From Candidatus Poribacteria bacterium (GTDB lineage: Bacteria; Poribacteria; WGA-4E; WGA-3G): a DNA stretch of 43,229 nt. Where the stretch lies: positions 1 through 43,229 of the forward strand of contig VXZK01000240.1 in assembly GCA_009845545.1 (NCBI GenBank). Direction: 5' to 3'. A program made the translations under genes and the position numbers. Below, piece by piece: positions 6,595-14,684 of the stretch. The notes below the pieces were generated by a model that saw only the letters and a list, made by a program, of their open reading frames with translations, searched no databases and had not been told where the DNA came from. Position 1 is the first letter of the stretch, and every line of letters begins with the position of its first letter.

Positions 6595-8172
6595 ATGGAC
6601 AAAACTATCCATGAGTGCTATACCGGATACACGACGCTTAGAAATGAGATGGGACGATGGCTGAAGCAGAGCATGCTGTTGGATCCGCCGGGTCCGAACG
6701 ATGGTGGCGAAGATGAAGCGAACTACGCGCTCGCGTGGTTTCCACACTATCTTATCACAGGCGATGCGACTATCCTGCAGCATTTCGATATGCTGAAGGC
6801 TGCACTGCTCGGTTGGGTGAAACGCGATTGTCTTCACGGCTACGAACCGAAGGCTGAGGCACACCACGGACCGGAACCGTTTCTGCTTTTTCTGCCGCGT
6901 TATATCGGGTTGGTGCCTGAAGACACGGAAGCTGTCAACTTGCTGACAGATGCCGCAGAACACATCGGTAATTGGGTGCCAGAGATCCCGCCGTGGTACG
7001 ATTACGATCAAGATACGTTTATTGGGTACAACATCGGTAGCCGAGACGTGACGAACGATGAAAAGAACGCGTATGAAATGGCGGAACATTTCCGATTTAT
7101 CCATATTGCGATTGCGGCGTATCGTGTGACGGGTGAAGAACGCTACTTGACGTGGGCGTTGCGGTATGGAAGAAAGCGTGCGGAACGGCTGATTGCGGCA
7201 CCTGACCCGATGCCGTTGATCTGGACCCTTGATGGTGAGGGACTTGATGAAGCTGCGGTCAACGCGAAGAATTTACAGCGGCTCGTGGCAAGTACGCATC
7301 ACATCGTAGGTGACCCACTTGTTGGTATTGAAGTGCTATTGGCTTCGGGTGCTATCTACGCGTTGGGAGACCTTTATCTGCTCTCTGGGGAGGAGATATT
7401 TAAAACGGCGGCAAGACGGATTGTAGAACCACTCGTAACATCACTAAGCGATCCATTTAACGACCCGGCAGCGGCCGCGTTGAGTTATTACCGTTGGACA
7501 TTCGAGGATACTGGATTTGACGCAGCGATCCGATCGGGGTTAGCAGATTTGCCTGATGAGCCACCAGAACTATTGGCGTTGGTTTTTCCGCAAGAGATAC
7601 GTCGTCGGGAACCGGGTGTTGGGAAACGGGCAGATATGGCGTATTGGGGGGAATGGTCAGACGATGGCTCTGTGAGACCGATTCAGGAACCGTCAACGGC
7701 AACGTTGACGCTTGCGTATCAGGTAACAGGCGAGATTGTCTATGCGGTGCGTGCGTTACGAAGTGCTGCGACGCGTTTGGGTATGGCGCGGCGCGTGTTG
7801 CGCGGTGGACGGGAACATGCGGATATGGGAGGTGCGGTCTGTTCGGTTGCAGCAGGACATGGTAGGAATTGGGGACAAGGTGCGGTCACGGCGTGCTATG
7901 GTCCCTTGCTTCTGGGGACGCGTGAGGTACAGAGCGAAGTCAAACAACTTCTGGAGATCAAACAAAACGACGGAAACAACCACCCGGCGCCGACGCTTCT
8001 CTCTTTGGTACGCCCTATTTTAGGTAGCCAGGAAGGGCATGCGGAAGCAGTGTTCTATAATGGCGGTGACGCGTCGCTTACCTTTTCGTGGCGGTTCCGA
8101 AGCACCAGCGAAGCATCCGTGTGGCACGCGGAAACGCTTCCGGCACACGAAACACAAAAGCGAATATTGTAA
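6595..8172 (+). CDS. Hypothetical protein, probably alpha/alpha-toroid
   Basis: A 525-aa protein that I do not recognise by name. It has no signal peptide or membrane segment. Much of the length is made of paired helices with aromatic and Gly-rich turns, for example YALAWFPHYLITGDATIL, RFIHIAIAAYRVTGEERYL and GDLYLLSGEEIFKTAA. This pattern is typical of (alpha/alpha)6-barrel glycosidases, lyases and epimerases. The last 50 residues look like a beta-rich tail. ATG 6595 is chosen because AGGAG lies at 6584-6588; a TTG three bases earlier is also in frame. The sugar isomerase-like gene upstream supports a carbohydrate role, but catalytic residues cannot be assigned. Confidence 0.8.
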   Translation: MDKTIHECYTGYTTLRNEMGRWLKQSMLLDPPGPNDGGEDEANYALAWFPHYLITGDATILQHFDMLKAALLGWVKRDCLHGYEPKAEAHHGPEPFLLFLPRYIGLVPEDTEAVNLLTDAAEHIGNWVPEIPPWYDYDQDTFIGYNIGSRDVTNDEKNAYEMAEHFRFIHIAIAAYRVTGEERYLTWALRYGRKRAERLIAAPDPMPLIWTLDGEGLDEAAVNAKNLQRLVASTHHIVGDPLVGIEVLLASGAIYALGDLYLLSGEEIFKTAARRIVEPLVTSLSDPFNDPAAAALSYYRWTFEDTGFDAAIRSGLADLPDEPPELLALVFPQEIRRREPGVGKRADMAYWGEWSDDGSVRPIQEPSTATLTLAYQVTGEIVYAVRALRSAATRLGMARRVLRGGREHADMGGAVCSVAAGHGRNWGQGAVTACYGPLLLGTREVQSEVKQLLEIKQNDGNNHPAPTLLSLVRPILGSQEGHAEAVFYNGGDASLTFSWRFRSTSEASVWHAETLPAHETQKRIL

Positions 8173-8182
8173 CTAACTCACC

Positions 8183-8989
8183 CTAATTCCCAAAATTCTG
8201 GGCAACGAGTACTAAATCAAGAATATTAACGGTGGCATCGCCATTTACATCGGCTTTCGGATCATTTTGCCCCAAGCGAGCAGCAACGAAGGTGAGGTCC
8301 AAGATATTGACGACCCCATCTTCATTCACGTCATAAGGCTTTGCGGCTGTGACCAGATCGAAACTGATGAGTTCAAAGATGATATCCTGACCTGTTTCAA
8401 ATTTAATAGGTCCAAAATCGGGTGCGAGCCACTGGTAAGAAGTAGAACGACTGAATCCGGACGCAGTGGTGGTTTTTGTGTCTATCCGAATTTTCAGGCA
8501 GTTCTGAAACGTGCCGGCTGGTGTAACCACGTCTTCTATGGCAATAACTTTATTAATACTGGAGACTGTAACGGGCCCCGCCAGGTATACCTCTGTCTCT
8601 CCGATCATCTCCCATACTTCTCCAACTGGAAGTGTTGGTGGAAAAAAGACAGCAGGCGGTGAGAATTCTATACGCGATATACCGAACACATCACCGAGTT
8701 CTGCGACAACTTTATGGAGTTTTATCCCTTCTTCATCGACCTCAATAAGGAAAGTGTTTGTATTAATCGAGCTTGTCCCTAATACCTCTGTTATAATTTT
8801 AAGGGTACGAAACTGTTCGTCACTGCGCTCTTCTTCAGGTGTCTCAAGCGTGTAAGTGATACGTTCAGCCCCATCTGTGCTTTCCAAGACCCAAGTATTC
8901 CCAATATCTGTGGGATAATAGTTCTGGGCAGCTGCTGCGTTAGCGAGCGTACAGAGTATCACCGTGAGCAATACAGTATTTATAGTCAC
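8183..8989 (-). CDS. Secreted protein with dockerin-like C-terminus
   Basis: A 268-aa exported protein. Residues 1-22 form a signal peptide ending A-A-A-A-Q. Residues 23-215 form a beta-rich domain beginning NYYPTDIGNTWVLES, shared with the genes at 9107 and 11236. The last 52 residues contain two calcium-loop repeats of dockerin type (DVNEDGVVNILDL and DVNGDATVNILDL), separated by about 23 residues. Such domains bind cohesins or act as cell-surface or protein-protein modules; no cohesin is seen in this window. The start is GTG at 8989 with AGGAG six bases upstream. The function of the NYYP domain is unknown. Confidence 0.82.
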   Translation of the reverse strand: MTINTVLLTVILCTLANAAAAQNYYPTDIGNTWVLESTDGAERITYTLETPEEERSDEQFRTLKIITEVLGTSSINTNTFLIEVDEEGIKLHKVVAELGDVFGISRIEFSPPAVFFPPTLPVGEVWEMIGETEVYLAGPVTVSSINKVIAIEDVVTPAGTFQNCLKIRIDTKTTTASGFSRSTSYQWLAPDFGPIKFETGQDIIFELISFDLVTAAKPYDVNEDGVVNILDLTFVAARLGQNDPKADVNGDATVNILDLVLVAQNFGN

Positions 8990-9044
8990 TTGATTCTCCT
9001 TTTCTTAAGTGAGGCGCGGTCGCAACGTACGCCTACAGTGTGCT

Positions 9045-9078
9045 AAAAAAACGCCTTGATGGTGGCATCAAGGCGTTT
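9045..9078 (-). terminator. Rho-independent terminator
   Basis: On the minus strand, AAACGCCTTGAT and ATCAAGGCGTTT form a perfect 12-bp stem with a 6-nt loop, followed by an uninterrupted T-run. It lies 29 bases after the stop of the 580-residue secreted protein gene and should end that transcript before the paralogue at 8183-8989. Confidence 0.85.
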
Positions 9079-9106
9079 AATGAAATCGTGTTGAGGTTCG
9101 CGTCTC

Positions 9107-10852
9107 CTACTTGAGGATAACCATCCGTCGGGTTGCAGCAAAATCTGCGGTCTGGAGGGTATAGAAGTAGATACCACTTGAAACACGCTCGCCAACCGAG
9201 TTTTTACCATCCCAATAGGCTGCAGTCGATGGTGTCATGTACGCGCCTGTCGGCTTCAGCCCCAAATCTAACGTGCGAATTAGGTGCCCCGCAACATTGT
9301 GAATATGGATTGAGACTTCAGCCGATTTACTCAACTGATAGGGAATCCACGTTTCGGGGTTAAACGGGTTCGGGAAGTTCTGCGCCAAAACGGTATCCTT
9401 GGGTCGCAGGTCGCCGACAGTCAGTTGCAGACTGAGGAATGCGTTTCGGATGTCATCGGTTGAAACGGTGCGCTGGAAGGGGCCGGAGACGATATTCCCG
9501 CGTTCGTCGTAAAGTGCGATTTCGAGTTTATCGCCTGCTTCAACAATGCTCTTGCGGCTGATGAAGTCTGCCCAGACAGCAGATGAACGTTTCACATCGC
9601 TTGTGATAGTCTCGGTAGCGATGGTACCGGTTCGGATATTTTTTGCGACGAGGGTGTACCCGATGCCCGTCTCCATGTCGCGAATGTTACTGGTGACAAC
9701 GAACGCCCAGGTGTTTTTATGGGTGGAAAGCGTGGGTGCAGCAGGCGCGTCATCAGCGGCTTCAGGTTGGTTATCCCACGCCGTACCGGTGAACTTTACC
9801 ATACCCCCGGTTGGCGTATTGACAATATAACCTTTGCCGCCATCAATGCTAAATCCAGTGCCCTCATCAACCGTGGTGTAAGCAATAAAACGCTGGGTTG
9901 GGACATCCAATCGAATAACAAGAGTTGCCTCTAACATTGCTGCTAATGATTTTGCAGTATAAGGCTCTTCCGGCATCAATGGCAGAGCAATCATGTTTAA
10001 ACCGGGTTCCAGCGTGAGCTCAAAACCGTATTCTTTTGGCATCATCGGTTCTTGAACCGTTGGTTCTGCAGGCACTTCACCCTCGGTACCCTCTTCAGCA
10101 GTTTCCTCAGTTACTTCTTCAGTGGTTTCCTCGGTTACCTCTTCGGTAGTTTCTTCAGCGGGTTGCATATCCTCAGGAGTGGGTTCAATTAAGTCGTAGT
10201 TCTGCAATTCATACGTAACATCTTGTCGAACATTCTGAAATTTGATAGGTCCTACGTCAGGTGCCAACCATTGGCGAAAATGATAACGCACTGCTATGGC
10301 AGCCGTATCGACTACACGCTTAATGTCCAACTTAACGCAGTTTTGAAATATTCCGGCTGGTGTTTCTACGGCCTCAATCGCCTCAACTTCTATGGTGCTG
10401 GTGCTGGTTACCGGACCGACGATATCCAGCACAGTCTCTGTCACAACTTCCCACTGATGCCCGACGGGTAATGCGGTTGGGAAAAAAATTGTCGGTGGAT
10501 CAAAAGTCGCTTCTGCGATGCCAAACGCGCCTTCGTCTGTGATAGTCTGATGCAGTAGAATCCCTTCGTCATTCAGCGTGACAAAATATTTGTCACGATC
10601 AGTTGGCTCGCCGGTGGGATCGCCTGCAAGACTGGTAACGATGTTCAAGATCTTAAGTTCTTGTCCGTTGATAACCTCGGGACCTGTAATAGAATAGGTG
10701 AGTGTCTCAGCCCCATCGGTACTCTTCAGAACCCAGGTATTCCCGACTTCAAGGGGATAATAATTTTGTGCTGTCGCTGTAAGTGCGAAACCACAGATAA
10801 TGCTCAATACTAAAAACGGCTTCAGCCATGACATAAGTTTGGTAGTTTTCAT
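9107..10852 (-). CDS. Secreted protein with NYYP domain and FlgD/T9SS-like tail
   Basis: A 581-aa exported protein. It has a signal peptide (about 1-28, ending TATAQ), then the NYYP beta domain shared with its two neighbours (about 29-220), an acidic Glu/Thr linker of repeated EETTEEVT units, a middle region with GLNMIALPLMP and GKGYIVN segments, and a final domain (about 490-581) starting AQNFPNPFNPETWIPYQL and ending SSGIYFYTLQ...RRMVILK. That tail is the FlgD-Ig-like / Por-type sorting domain seen on type IX secreted proteins. AGGAG lies eight bases before the ATG. It probably forms an operon with the small membrane protein upstream (30-base gap) and ends at the terminator at 9045-9078. 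Function unknown. Confidence 0.85.
   Translation of the reverse strand: MKTTKLMSWLKPFLVLSIICGFALTATAQNYYPLEVGNTWVLKSTDGAETLTYSITGPEVINGQELKILNIVTSLAGDPTGEPTDRDKYFVTLNDEGILLHQTITDEGAFGIAEATFDPPTIFFPTALPVGHQWEVVTETVLDIVGPVTSTSTIEVEAIEAVETPAGIFQNCVKLDIKRVVDTAAIAVRYHFRQWLAPDVGPIKFQNVRQDVTYELQNYDLIEPTPEDMQPAEETTEEVTEETTEEVTEETAEEGTEGEVPAEPTVQEPMMPKEYGFELTLEPGLNMIALPLMPEEPYTAKSLAAMLEATLVIRLDVPTQRFIAYTTVDEGTGFSIDGGKGYIVNTPTGGMVKFTGTAWDNQPEAADDAPAAPTLSTHKNTWAFVVTSNIRDMETGIGYTLVAKNIRTGTIATETITSDVKRSSAVWADFISRKSIVEAGDKLEIALYDERGNIVSGPFQRTVSTDDIRNAFLSLQLTVGDLRPKDTVLAQNFPNPFNPETWIPYQLSKSAEVSIHIHNVAGHLIRTLDLGLKPTGAYMTPSTAAYWDGKNSVGERVSSGIYFYTLQTADFAATRRMVILK
10101..10160. repeat. 24-bp coding tandem repeat
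   Basis: About two and a half copies of a 24-bp unit (10101-10124, 10125-10148, partial 10149-10160) encode the Glu/Thr-rich linker of the gene at 9107-10852. Unit number could vary by slippage in steps of eight residues without breaking the frame. Confidence 0.6.
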
Positions 10853-10882
10853 AATTAGAACTCCTTTTTTAAAAGATATAAA

Positions 10883-11086
10883 TTATCCGAGCGGGATTTC
10901 CGCTGGCATCGATGTAAGCACGAGTGGCGGATTGTGGCGCGATAAGGTGGTATCAGAAGGTGTATAATGTCCTTCTGGCGGGATATCTTCCTGTTCCGAA
11001 GCGTATCGATATCCGAACCACATTCCGATCGCCATCACCAGAATAGCAACGCTAATTACAGCTAATACGACCTTCCAGCTTACCAT
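10883..11086 (-). CDS. Small single-pass membrane protein
   Basis: A 67-aa protein not recognised from any family. Residues 5-25 form one transmembrane helix, followed by a short aromatic/basic stretch (GYRYASEQ) and a polar tail rich in Pro, Ser and Thr. The ATG has only a weak AGGAT upstream. It lies 30 bases before the 581-aa secreted protein on the same strand and is probably co-transcribed with it. The following gap to 11235 shows no gene. Confidence 0.6.
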   Translation of the reverse strand: MVSWKVVLAVISVAILVMAIGMWFGYRYASEQEDIPPEGHYTPSDTTLSRHNPPLVLTSMPAEIPLG

Positions 11087-11235
11087 GTTGATTTTACTCA
11101 GATCCTGAGCGATAGTGAATAGATTTTACAATATTTACCCGTAGCAATTGTAACACTACAATTGGTTTCAAGGTTACAAATAATTTGCAGTAGAACCCTT
11201 TTGATGAACACCAAGATAGCTCTGACGCATAACGC

Positions 11236-12075
11236 TTAATTGCCGAAATTCTGCGCGATGCGGACTAAATCCAAAATGTTAACGATCCCATCGCCCGTCA
11301 CATCTGCTTCGGCATCCATTTCACCCAAACGCGCAGCGACAAAGGTGAGGTCCAAGATATCCACAGCTCGATCAGCGTTCACGTCATGCGGGTCCGGTTC
11401 AGTTGGCAGATTGGTATTTACCAATTTGAAGATCAGCCCGTCGCTATCTTGATATTGGACGGGCCCCACATCCGGTGCTAACCATTGATAAGTCGTCGAC
11501 TCAACATTTATGAAGCCAGCAGAGAATGTCAACGCTAATTCAACCTTCGCACAGTTATGAAACGTGCCGGCAGGTGTCTCAAGGTCTTCAAATCCGACAA
11601 CTTCCAAATGGGTGGTACTTTTTCCACCTATTTCCAGTCCAAGGTTTAGCTTAACTTCGGCATCCGCCACTATCTGCCACTTATCGCCCAATGCTAAGTG
11701 TAGCGGAAAAAAGGTCGCAGGCGTTGGAAAATCCGCTGTCACGGTGCCGCCGATGGCAGCCTCCTCGAAAACCGTTCTGTGGAGTTTAATAGCCTCGGTG
11801 CCGACGGTCAAGAAATATTTGTCAGTGTCAACAAGTTCGCCAGTGCTGAGCTCCTCTATCTCAATCTTCAAGGTTATAACCTCGGTACCGCTAATAGTTT
11901 CGGGGCCCTCAAGGCTATAGGTACGTCGTTCTTCAACATCTGCGTCTTCTAAAACCCAGGTATTGCCGACATCTGCCGGATAATAATTCTGGGCTGCCGC
12001 TGTAAATGCGAAACTACAAACGAAAACTAAGACCAGAACGGTCTTAAGCCAACACAAAAACATTCTTCTTTCCAT
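11236..12075 (-). CDS. Secreted protein with dockerin-like C-terminus
   Basis: A 279-aa exported paralogue of the protein at 8183-8989. A signal peptide ends near residue 29 (TAAAQ), then the shared domain starts NYYPADVGNTWVLED. Conserved blocks LETPAGTFHNC and TYQWLAPDVGPVQYQ match the other two copies. The last 51 residues hold two dockerin-like loops (DVNADRAVDILDL and DVTGDGIVNILDL); the first loop has Arg where Gly is usual. The first ATG (12075) and a second at 12063 are both possible starts; AAGGGAA lies upstream of the first. Function unknown. Confidence 0.82.
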   Translation of the reverse strand: MERRMFLCWLKTVLVLVFVCSFAFTAAAQNYYPADVGNTWVLEDADVEERRTYSLEGPETISGTEVITLKIEIEELSTGELVDTDKYFLTVGTEAIKLHRTVFEEAAIGGTVTADFPTPATFFPLHLALGDKWQIVADAEVKLNLGLEIGGKSTTHLEVVGFEDLETPAGTFHNCAKVELALTFSAGFINVESTTYQWLAPDVGPVQYQDSDGLIFKLVNTNLPTEPDPHDVNADRAVDILDLTFVAARLGEMDAEADVTGDGIVNILDLVRIAQNFGN

Positions 12076-12173
12076 AATTCAATTCCCTTCAAACAAAATG
12101 GTGATGTGGATAATAGGAAATAGCGCACCCCGTAGGTTGAGTTGAGCAGGACTTCCAGCACTACTCCATCCGA

Positions 12174-12339
12174 TTATTGTAAAATAAAATTTCCGTTTTC
12201 ATCAAACGCAGGAATTGCTCGGGCATTTAATCCAAAAGCGGCGTACACGTCTTTCATTCGGTGCCGCGAAGATACGATAATACGGTTGGTTGGATATAGC
12301 CTTAACAAAAGAATTATATCTTGACAAAAGTAAGTTCAT
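12174..12339 (-). pseudogene. Broken small gene
   Basis: GGAGG at 12346-12350 precedes an ATG at 12339 by six bases, but that frame reaches TGA after about 47 codons of poor protein quality. In the neighbouring frame a convincing protein end is seen: LYPTNRIIVSSRHRMKDV, then YAAFGLNARAIPAFDENGNF and ILQ before TAA at 12174-12176. A single frameshift near the middle of the N-terminal part would join the two. No family is recognised. It may be a genuine small gene damaged by an indel. Confidence 0.4.
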
Positions 12340-12360
12340 TTGTTCCCTCCAATTTCCTTC

Positions 12361-12461
12361 AGGCAGGCTTGGCTGCCTAAAGTGGAGCGACAGTAAGACG
12401 GTGGACTCTCAGAGAAAACCGCAGTTGCGAAGAAGCACAAGCCCCACGCTTTAGCGTGTGG
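12361..12461. mobile_element. Possible remnant of an IS200/IS605-type end
   Basis: A structured non-coding stretch: a 6-bp stem AGGCAG/CTGCCT (12361-12378), then a CTCTCAGAGAAAACCGCAG segment, then AAGCACAAGCCCC leading into the terminal hairpin CACGC-TTTA-GCGTG at 12445-12458. This order resembles the right end of IS605-family elements, where the TnpB guide RNA is encoded. No tnpA or tnpB is present, so it would be a solo end. The call rests on remembered resemblance and is tentative. Confidence 0.35.
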
Positions 12462-12561
12462 ATACCTATGACCGTGTTGACTTTTTCCAAACTTCGTGTA
12501 ATAATAAGAGTATGTTACTACATTTATTGCAATTTTGCAAGATATAATTCTGTATTGCATT

Positions 12562-12626
12562 GTATCGCGAGCGGAGCTCGTTCCTATAGGTAAGGTTTTG
12601 GTATCGCGAGCGGAGCTCGCTCCTAC
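12562..12626. repeat. Two GAGCTCG hairpin repeats (family B)
   Basis: Two copies of GTATCGCGAGCGGAGCTCG(T/C)TCCTA, at 12562-12586 and 12601-12625, lie just before the SDR gene. GCGAGC and GCTCGC can pair. The same unit occurs at 25501-25592. The gene-free stretch 12076-12647 holds these, the IS605-like end and the broken small gene. Confidence 0.6.
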
Positions 12627-12647
12627 ATGCTTAAAGGGGAAACATAG

Positions 12648-13379
12648 ATGCGTTTAGAGGGACAGATTGCGATTGTTACAGGGGGTGGCGGGGGTATCGG
12701 GAGAGCGACATGTCTTGCCTTTGCAAGAGAGGGCGCGGACATCGTTATCCCTGAAGTTAATATAGCAAACGCAGAAGCAGCTTCAGGAGAAATAAGAGAT
12801 CTCGGTAGACAATGCTTAGTCATTGAGACGGATGTAGCGGATGGCGACTCTGTGCGTAAGATGGTTCAGGAGACACTTGACAGGTTTGGACGGATTGATA
12901 TTTTGGTCAACAACGCTGGTATTTTCAGTTATACCCGTATAGACGCATGCACCGAGGCCGAATGGGATCGGATGATGGCTGTGAATTTGAAAGGGCCGTT
13001 CCTCTGTTCTCAGGCGGTGATGGAAACGATGAAGGCACAAAAGTCTGGACGGATTATCAACCTCGGCTCGTTGGCAGGACAAGTTGGTGGATTGGTCGCA
13101 TCCGCACCGTATTCAGCATCAAAAGCGGGTGTGATGTGTCTGACGAAATCTTTGGCACGTGTGCTTGGCGAGTACGGCATTACGGTTAATTCTATTGCCC
13201 CGGGTGTAGCGGCAACGGAAATGGCGAAAAATCATCCGGACATGACAGATCAGATTCCGTTAGGGCGCGTTGCCGATGCCTCGGAGATTGCGAGTGCTAT
13301 TCTGTTTCTCGCCTCGGAAGCGGGACAGTATGTGACGGGTGCGACGCTGGATGTCAACGGTGGGATACGGATGGCGTGA
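12648..13379 (+). CDS. SDR family oxidoreductase (FabG-like)
   Basis: A 243-aa classical short-chain dehydrogenase/reductase using NAD(P). The cofactor motif TGGGGGIG is at 11-18, NNAG at 88-91, the catalytic Asn at 114, Ser141, and YSASK with Tyr155 and Lys159. The end ASEAGQYVTGATLDVNGGI is typical of FabG-like members. The acidic residue after the second strand (IPEVN) hints at NAD rather than NADP, which is inference. AGGGG lies about ten bases before the ATG. Such enzymes reduce 3-oxoacyl groups or oxidise sugar alcohols; with an aldo/keto reductase next door, a small catabolic unit is likely. Confidence 0.88.
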   Translation: MRLEGQIAIVTGGGGGIGRATCLAFAREGADIVIPEVNIANAEAASGEIRDLGRQCLVIETDVADGDSVRKMVQETLDRFGRIDILVNNAGIFSYTRIDACTEAEWDRMMAVNLKGPFLCSQAVMETMKAQKSGRIINLGSLAGQVGGLVASAPYSASKAGVMCLTKSLARVLGEYGITVNSIAPGVAATEMAKNHPDMTDQIPLGRVADASEIASAILFLASEAGQYVTGATLDVNGGIRMA

Positions 13380-13381
13380 GT

Positions 13382-13484
13382 GGTTATCAGTTTGCTTCGC
13401 AGCGAGAATACGATTTTTTTCTCCGAAAAAAATCTTTCAGTTTTCAGTTAAGAGGAGTCTTGTAACTGAAAACTGATAACTATT
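13382..13484. repeat. Inverted-repeat element with CAGTTTTCAG ends (family D)
   Basis: Starts GGTTATCAGTTT and ends in the inverted AAAACTGATAAC, and contains a further inverted pair TTTTCAGTTA / TAACTGAAAA and a 10-bp AT-rich hairpin (13412-13434). It fills most of the gap between the SDR and aldo/keto reductase genes. Related arrays occur at 16884-17082, 27914-27947, 29873-29891, 33367-33397 and 39966-39995. Confidence 0.5.
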
Positions 13485-13520
13485 CTTCTGATAGCAGCCA
13501 GCCATTAAAAGGAGAACAAT

Positions 13521-14528
13521 ATGGACTATAGGACACTTGGACGCGCGGGTGTAAAAGTTTCACCGCTTTGTCTCGGTACGATGATGTTTGGAGGCCCGAC
13601 GAATGAAAAGGATTCGATTCGGATTATCCACAAGGCGTTGGACGCGGGCATCAATTTTATGGACACTGCGAACGTCTATAACGATGGGGAATCTGAACGG
13701 GTTATTGCGAAAGCAGTTCGTGAAAACCGAGAGAAATGGGTCATCGCTACGAAAGTACATGGGTCAATGGGGGAGGATGTGAACGCTGCCGGTTCACACC
13801 GATTTCATATCATGTCAGCCGTCGAAGCGAGCCTGAAACGTCTCGGTACAGATCATATTGATGTTTATTATTTGCATCGCTGGGACGCATCTACGCGAAT
13901 TGTGGAGTCGCTCCGGGCTTTGGACGATTGCGTGAGACAAGGAAAAGTGCGTTACATCGCGTGTTCCAATTTTGAAGCGTGGCGCGTTTGTGAGGCACTC
14001 TGGACGAGCGAGAAATATGGACTGGAGGAGTTCGTATGCGTCCAACCGCTATATAACATCGTGAATCGGGATTCTGAAGTAGAGTTACTGCCGTTCTGTG
14101 AGAAGTATGGCGTAGGCGTTGTGCCGTATAGTCCGCTGGCGCGCGGTGTATTGTCAGGTAAGTATTTGACCGGTGAAGCACCGCCTAAGGGTTCAAGAGC
14201 GGCGCGAAAAGATAGACGGATTTTACAGACTGAACTCCGTGAAGAGAGCTATGAAGTCGCACAACAACTGAAACCGCTGGCGGACGCACACGGCAAAACG
14301 TTGACGCAATTTTCATTGGCGTGGGTGCTGGCGAATCCGACGATTACCTCTCTTATCATTGGACCGCGTACGATGGAACAACTTGAGGATAACTTGGGGT
14401 GCTTAGATTGTACGCTCACGGAAGGCGATGAAACGGCTATTGACCAACGCGTGCCACCTGGCGAACATACGGGGAAAGGGTATAATGATCCAGCGTATCC
14501 AGTATTGGGACGGTTTAGAGGGGAATAG
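13521..14528 (+). CDS. Aldo/keto reductase
   Basis: A 335-aa TIM-barrel oxidoreductase of the aldo/keto reductase superfamily. The catalytic tetrad is visible: Asp48 and Tyr53 (NFMDTANVYNDGESE), Lys78 (WVIATKVHG) and His119 (DVYYLHRWD). The C-terminal NADPH-binding part has IIGPRTMEQLEDNL. The length and the start MDYRTLGRAGVKVSPLCLGTM are typical of the YhdN/Tas-like subgroup that reduces sugars and small aldehydes. AAAGGAGAACAAT lies directly before the ATG. It follows the SDR gene on the same strand, separated by a repeat element. No substrate can be assigned. The gap to 14684 shows nothing further. Confidence 0.9.
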   Translation: MDYRTLGRAGVKVSPLCLGTMMFGGPTNEKDSIRIIHKALDAGINFMDTANVYNDGESERVIAKAVRENREKWVIATKVHGSMGEDVNAAGSHRFHIMSAVEASLKRLGTDHIDVYYLHRWDASTRIVESLRALDDCVRQGKVRYIACSNFEAWRVCEALWTSEKYGLEEFVCVQPLYNIVNRDSEVELLPFCEKYGVGVVPYSPLARGVLSGKYLTGEAPPKGSRAARKDRRILQTELREESYEVAQQLKPLADAHGKTLTQFSLAWVLANPTITSLIIGPRTMEQLEDNLGCLDCTLTEGDETAIDQRVPPGEHTGKGYNDPAYPVLGRFRGE

Positions 14529-14684
14529 TTTACTTTATCGCACTTAGCGCAACTTGCGGGTTATACCACAGATGTTATACCTCATCCTTGCTTTTGTCTG
14601 ATTTATCCGTGCCTTAGAAGCGTTCTGCGCAACCTTGCGAGTGCTATCCGCAAACGTTACCGCGATTCATAGAAAATGCTTCGC

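Noticed and set aside
6580..7104. 174-aa reading frame opposite the 525-aa gene
   Set aside because: Antisense to a gene with a clear ribosome site; the peptide is rich in Arg, Cys and His as expected for a shadow.
12336..12560. 74-aa frame on the minus strand
   Set aside because: It crosses the structured IS605-like region and shows no protein-like pattern; better explained as non-coding.
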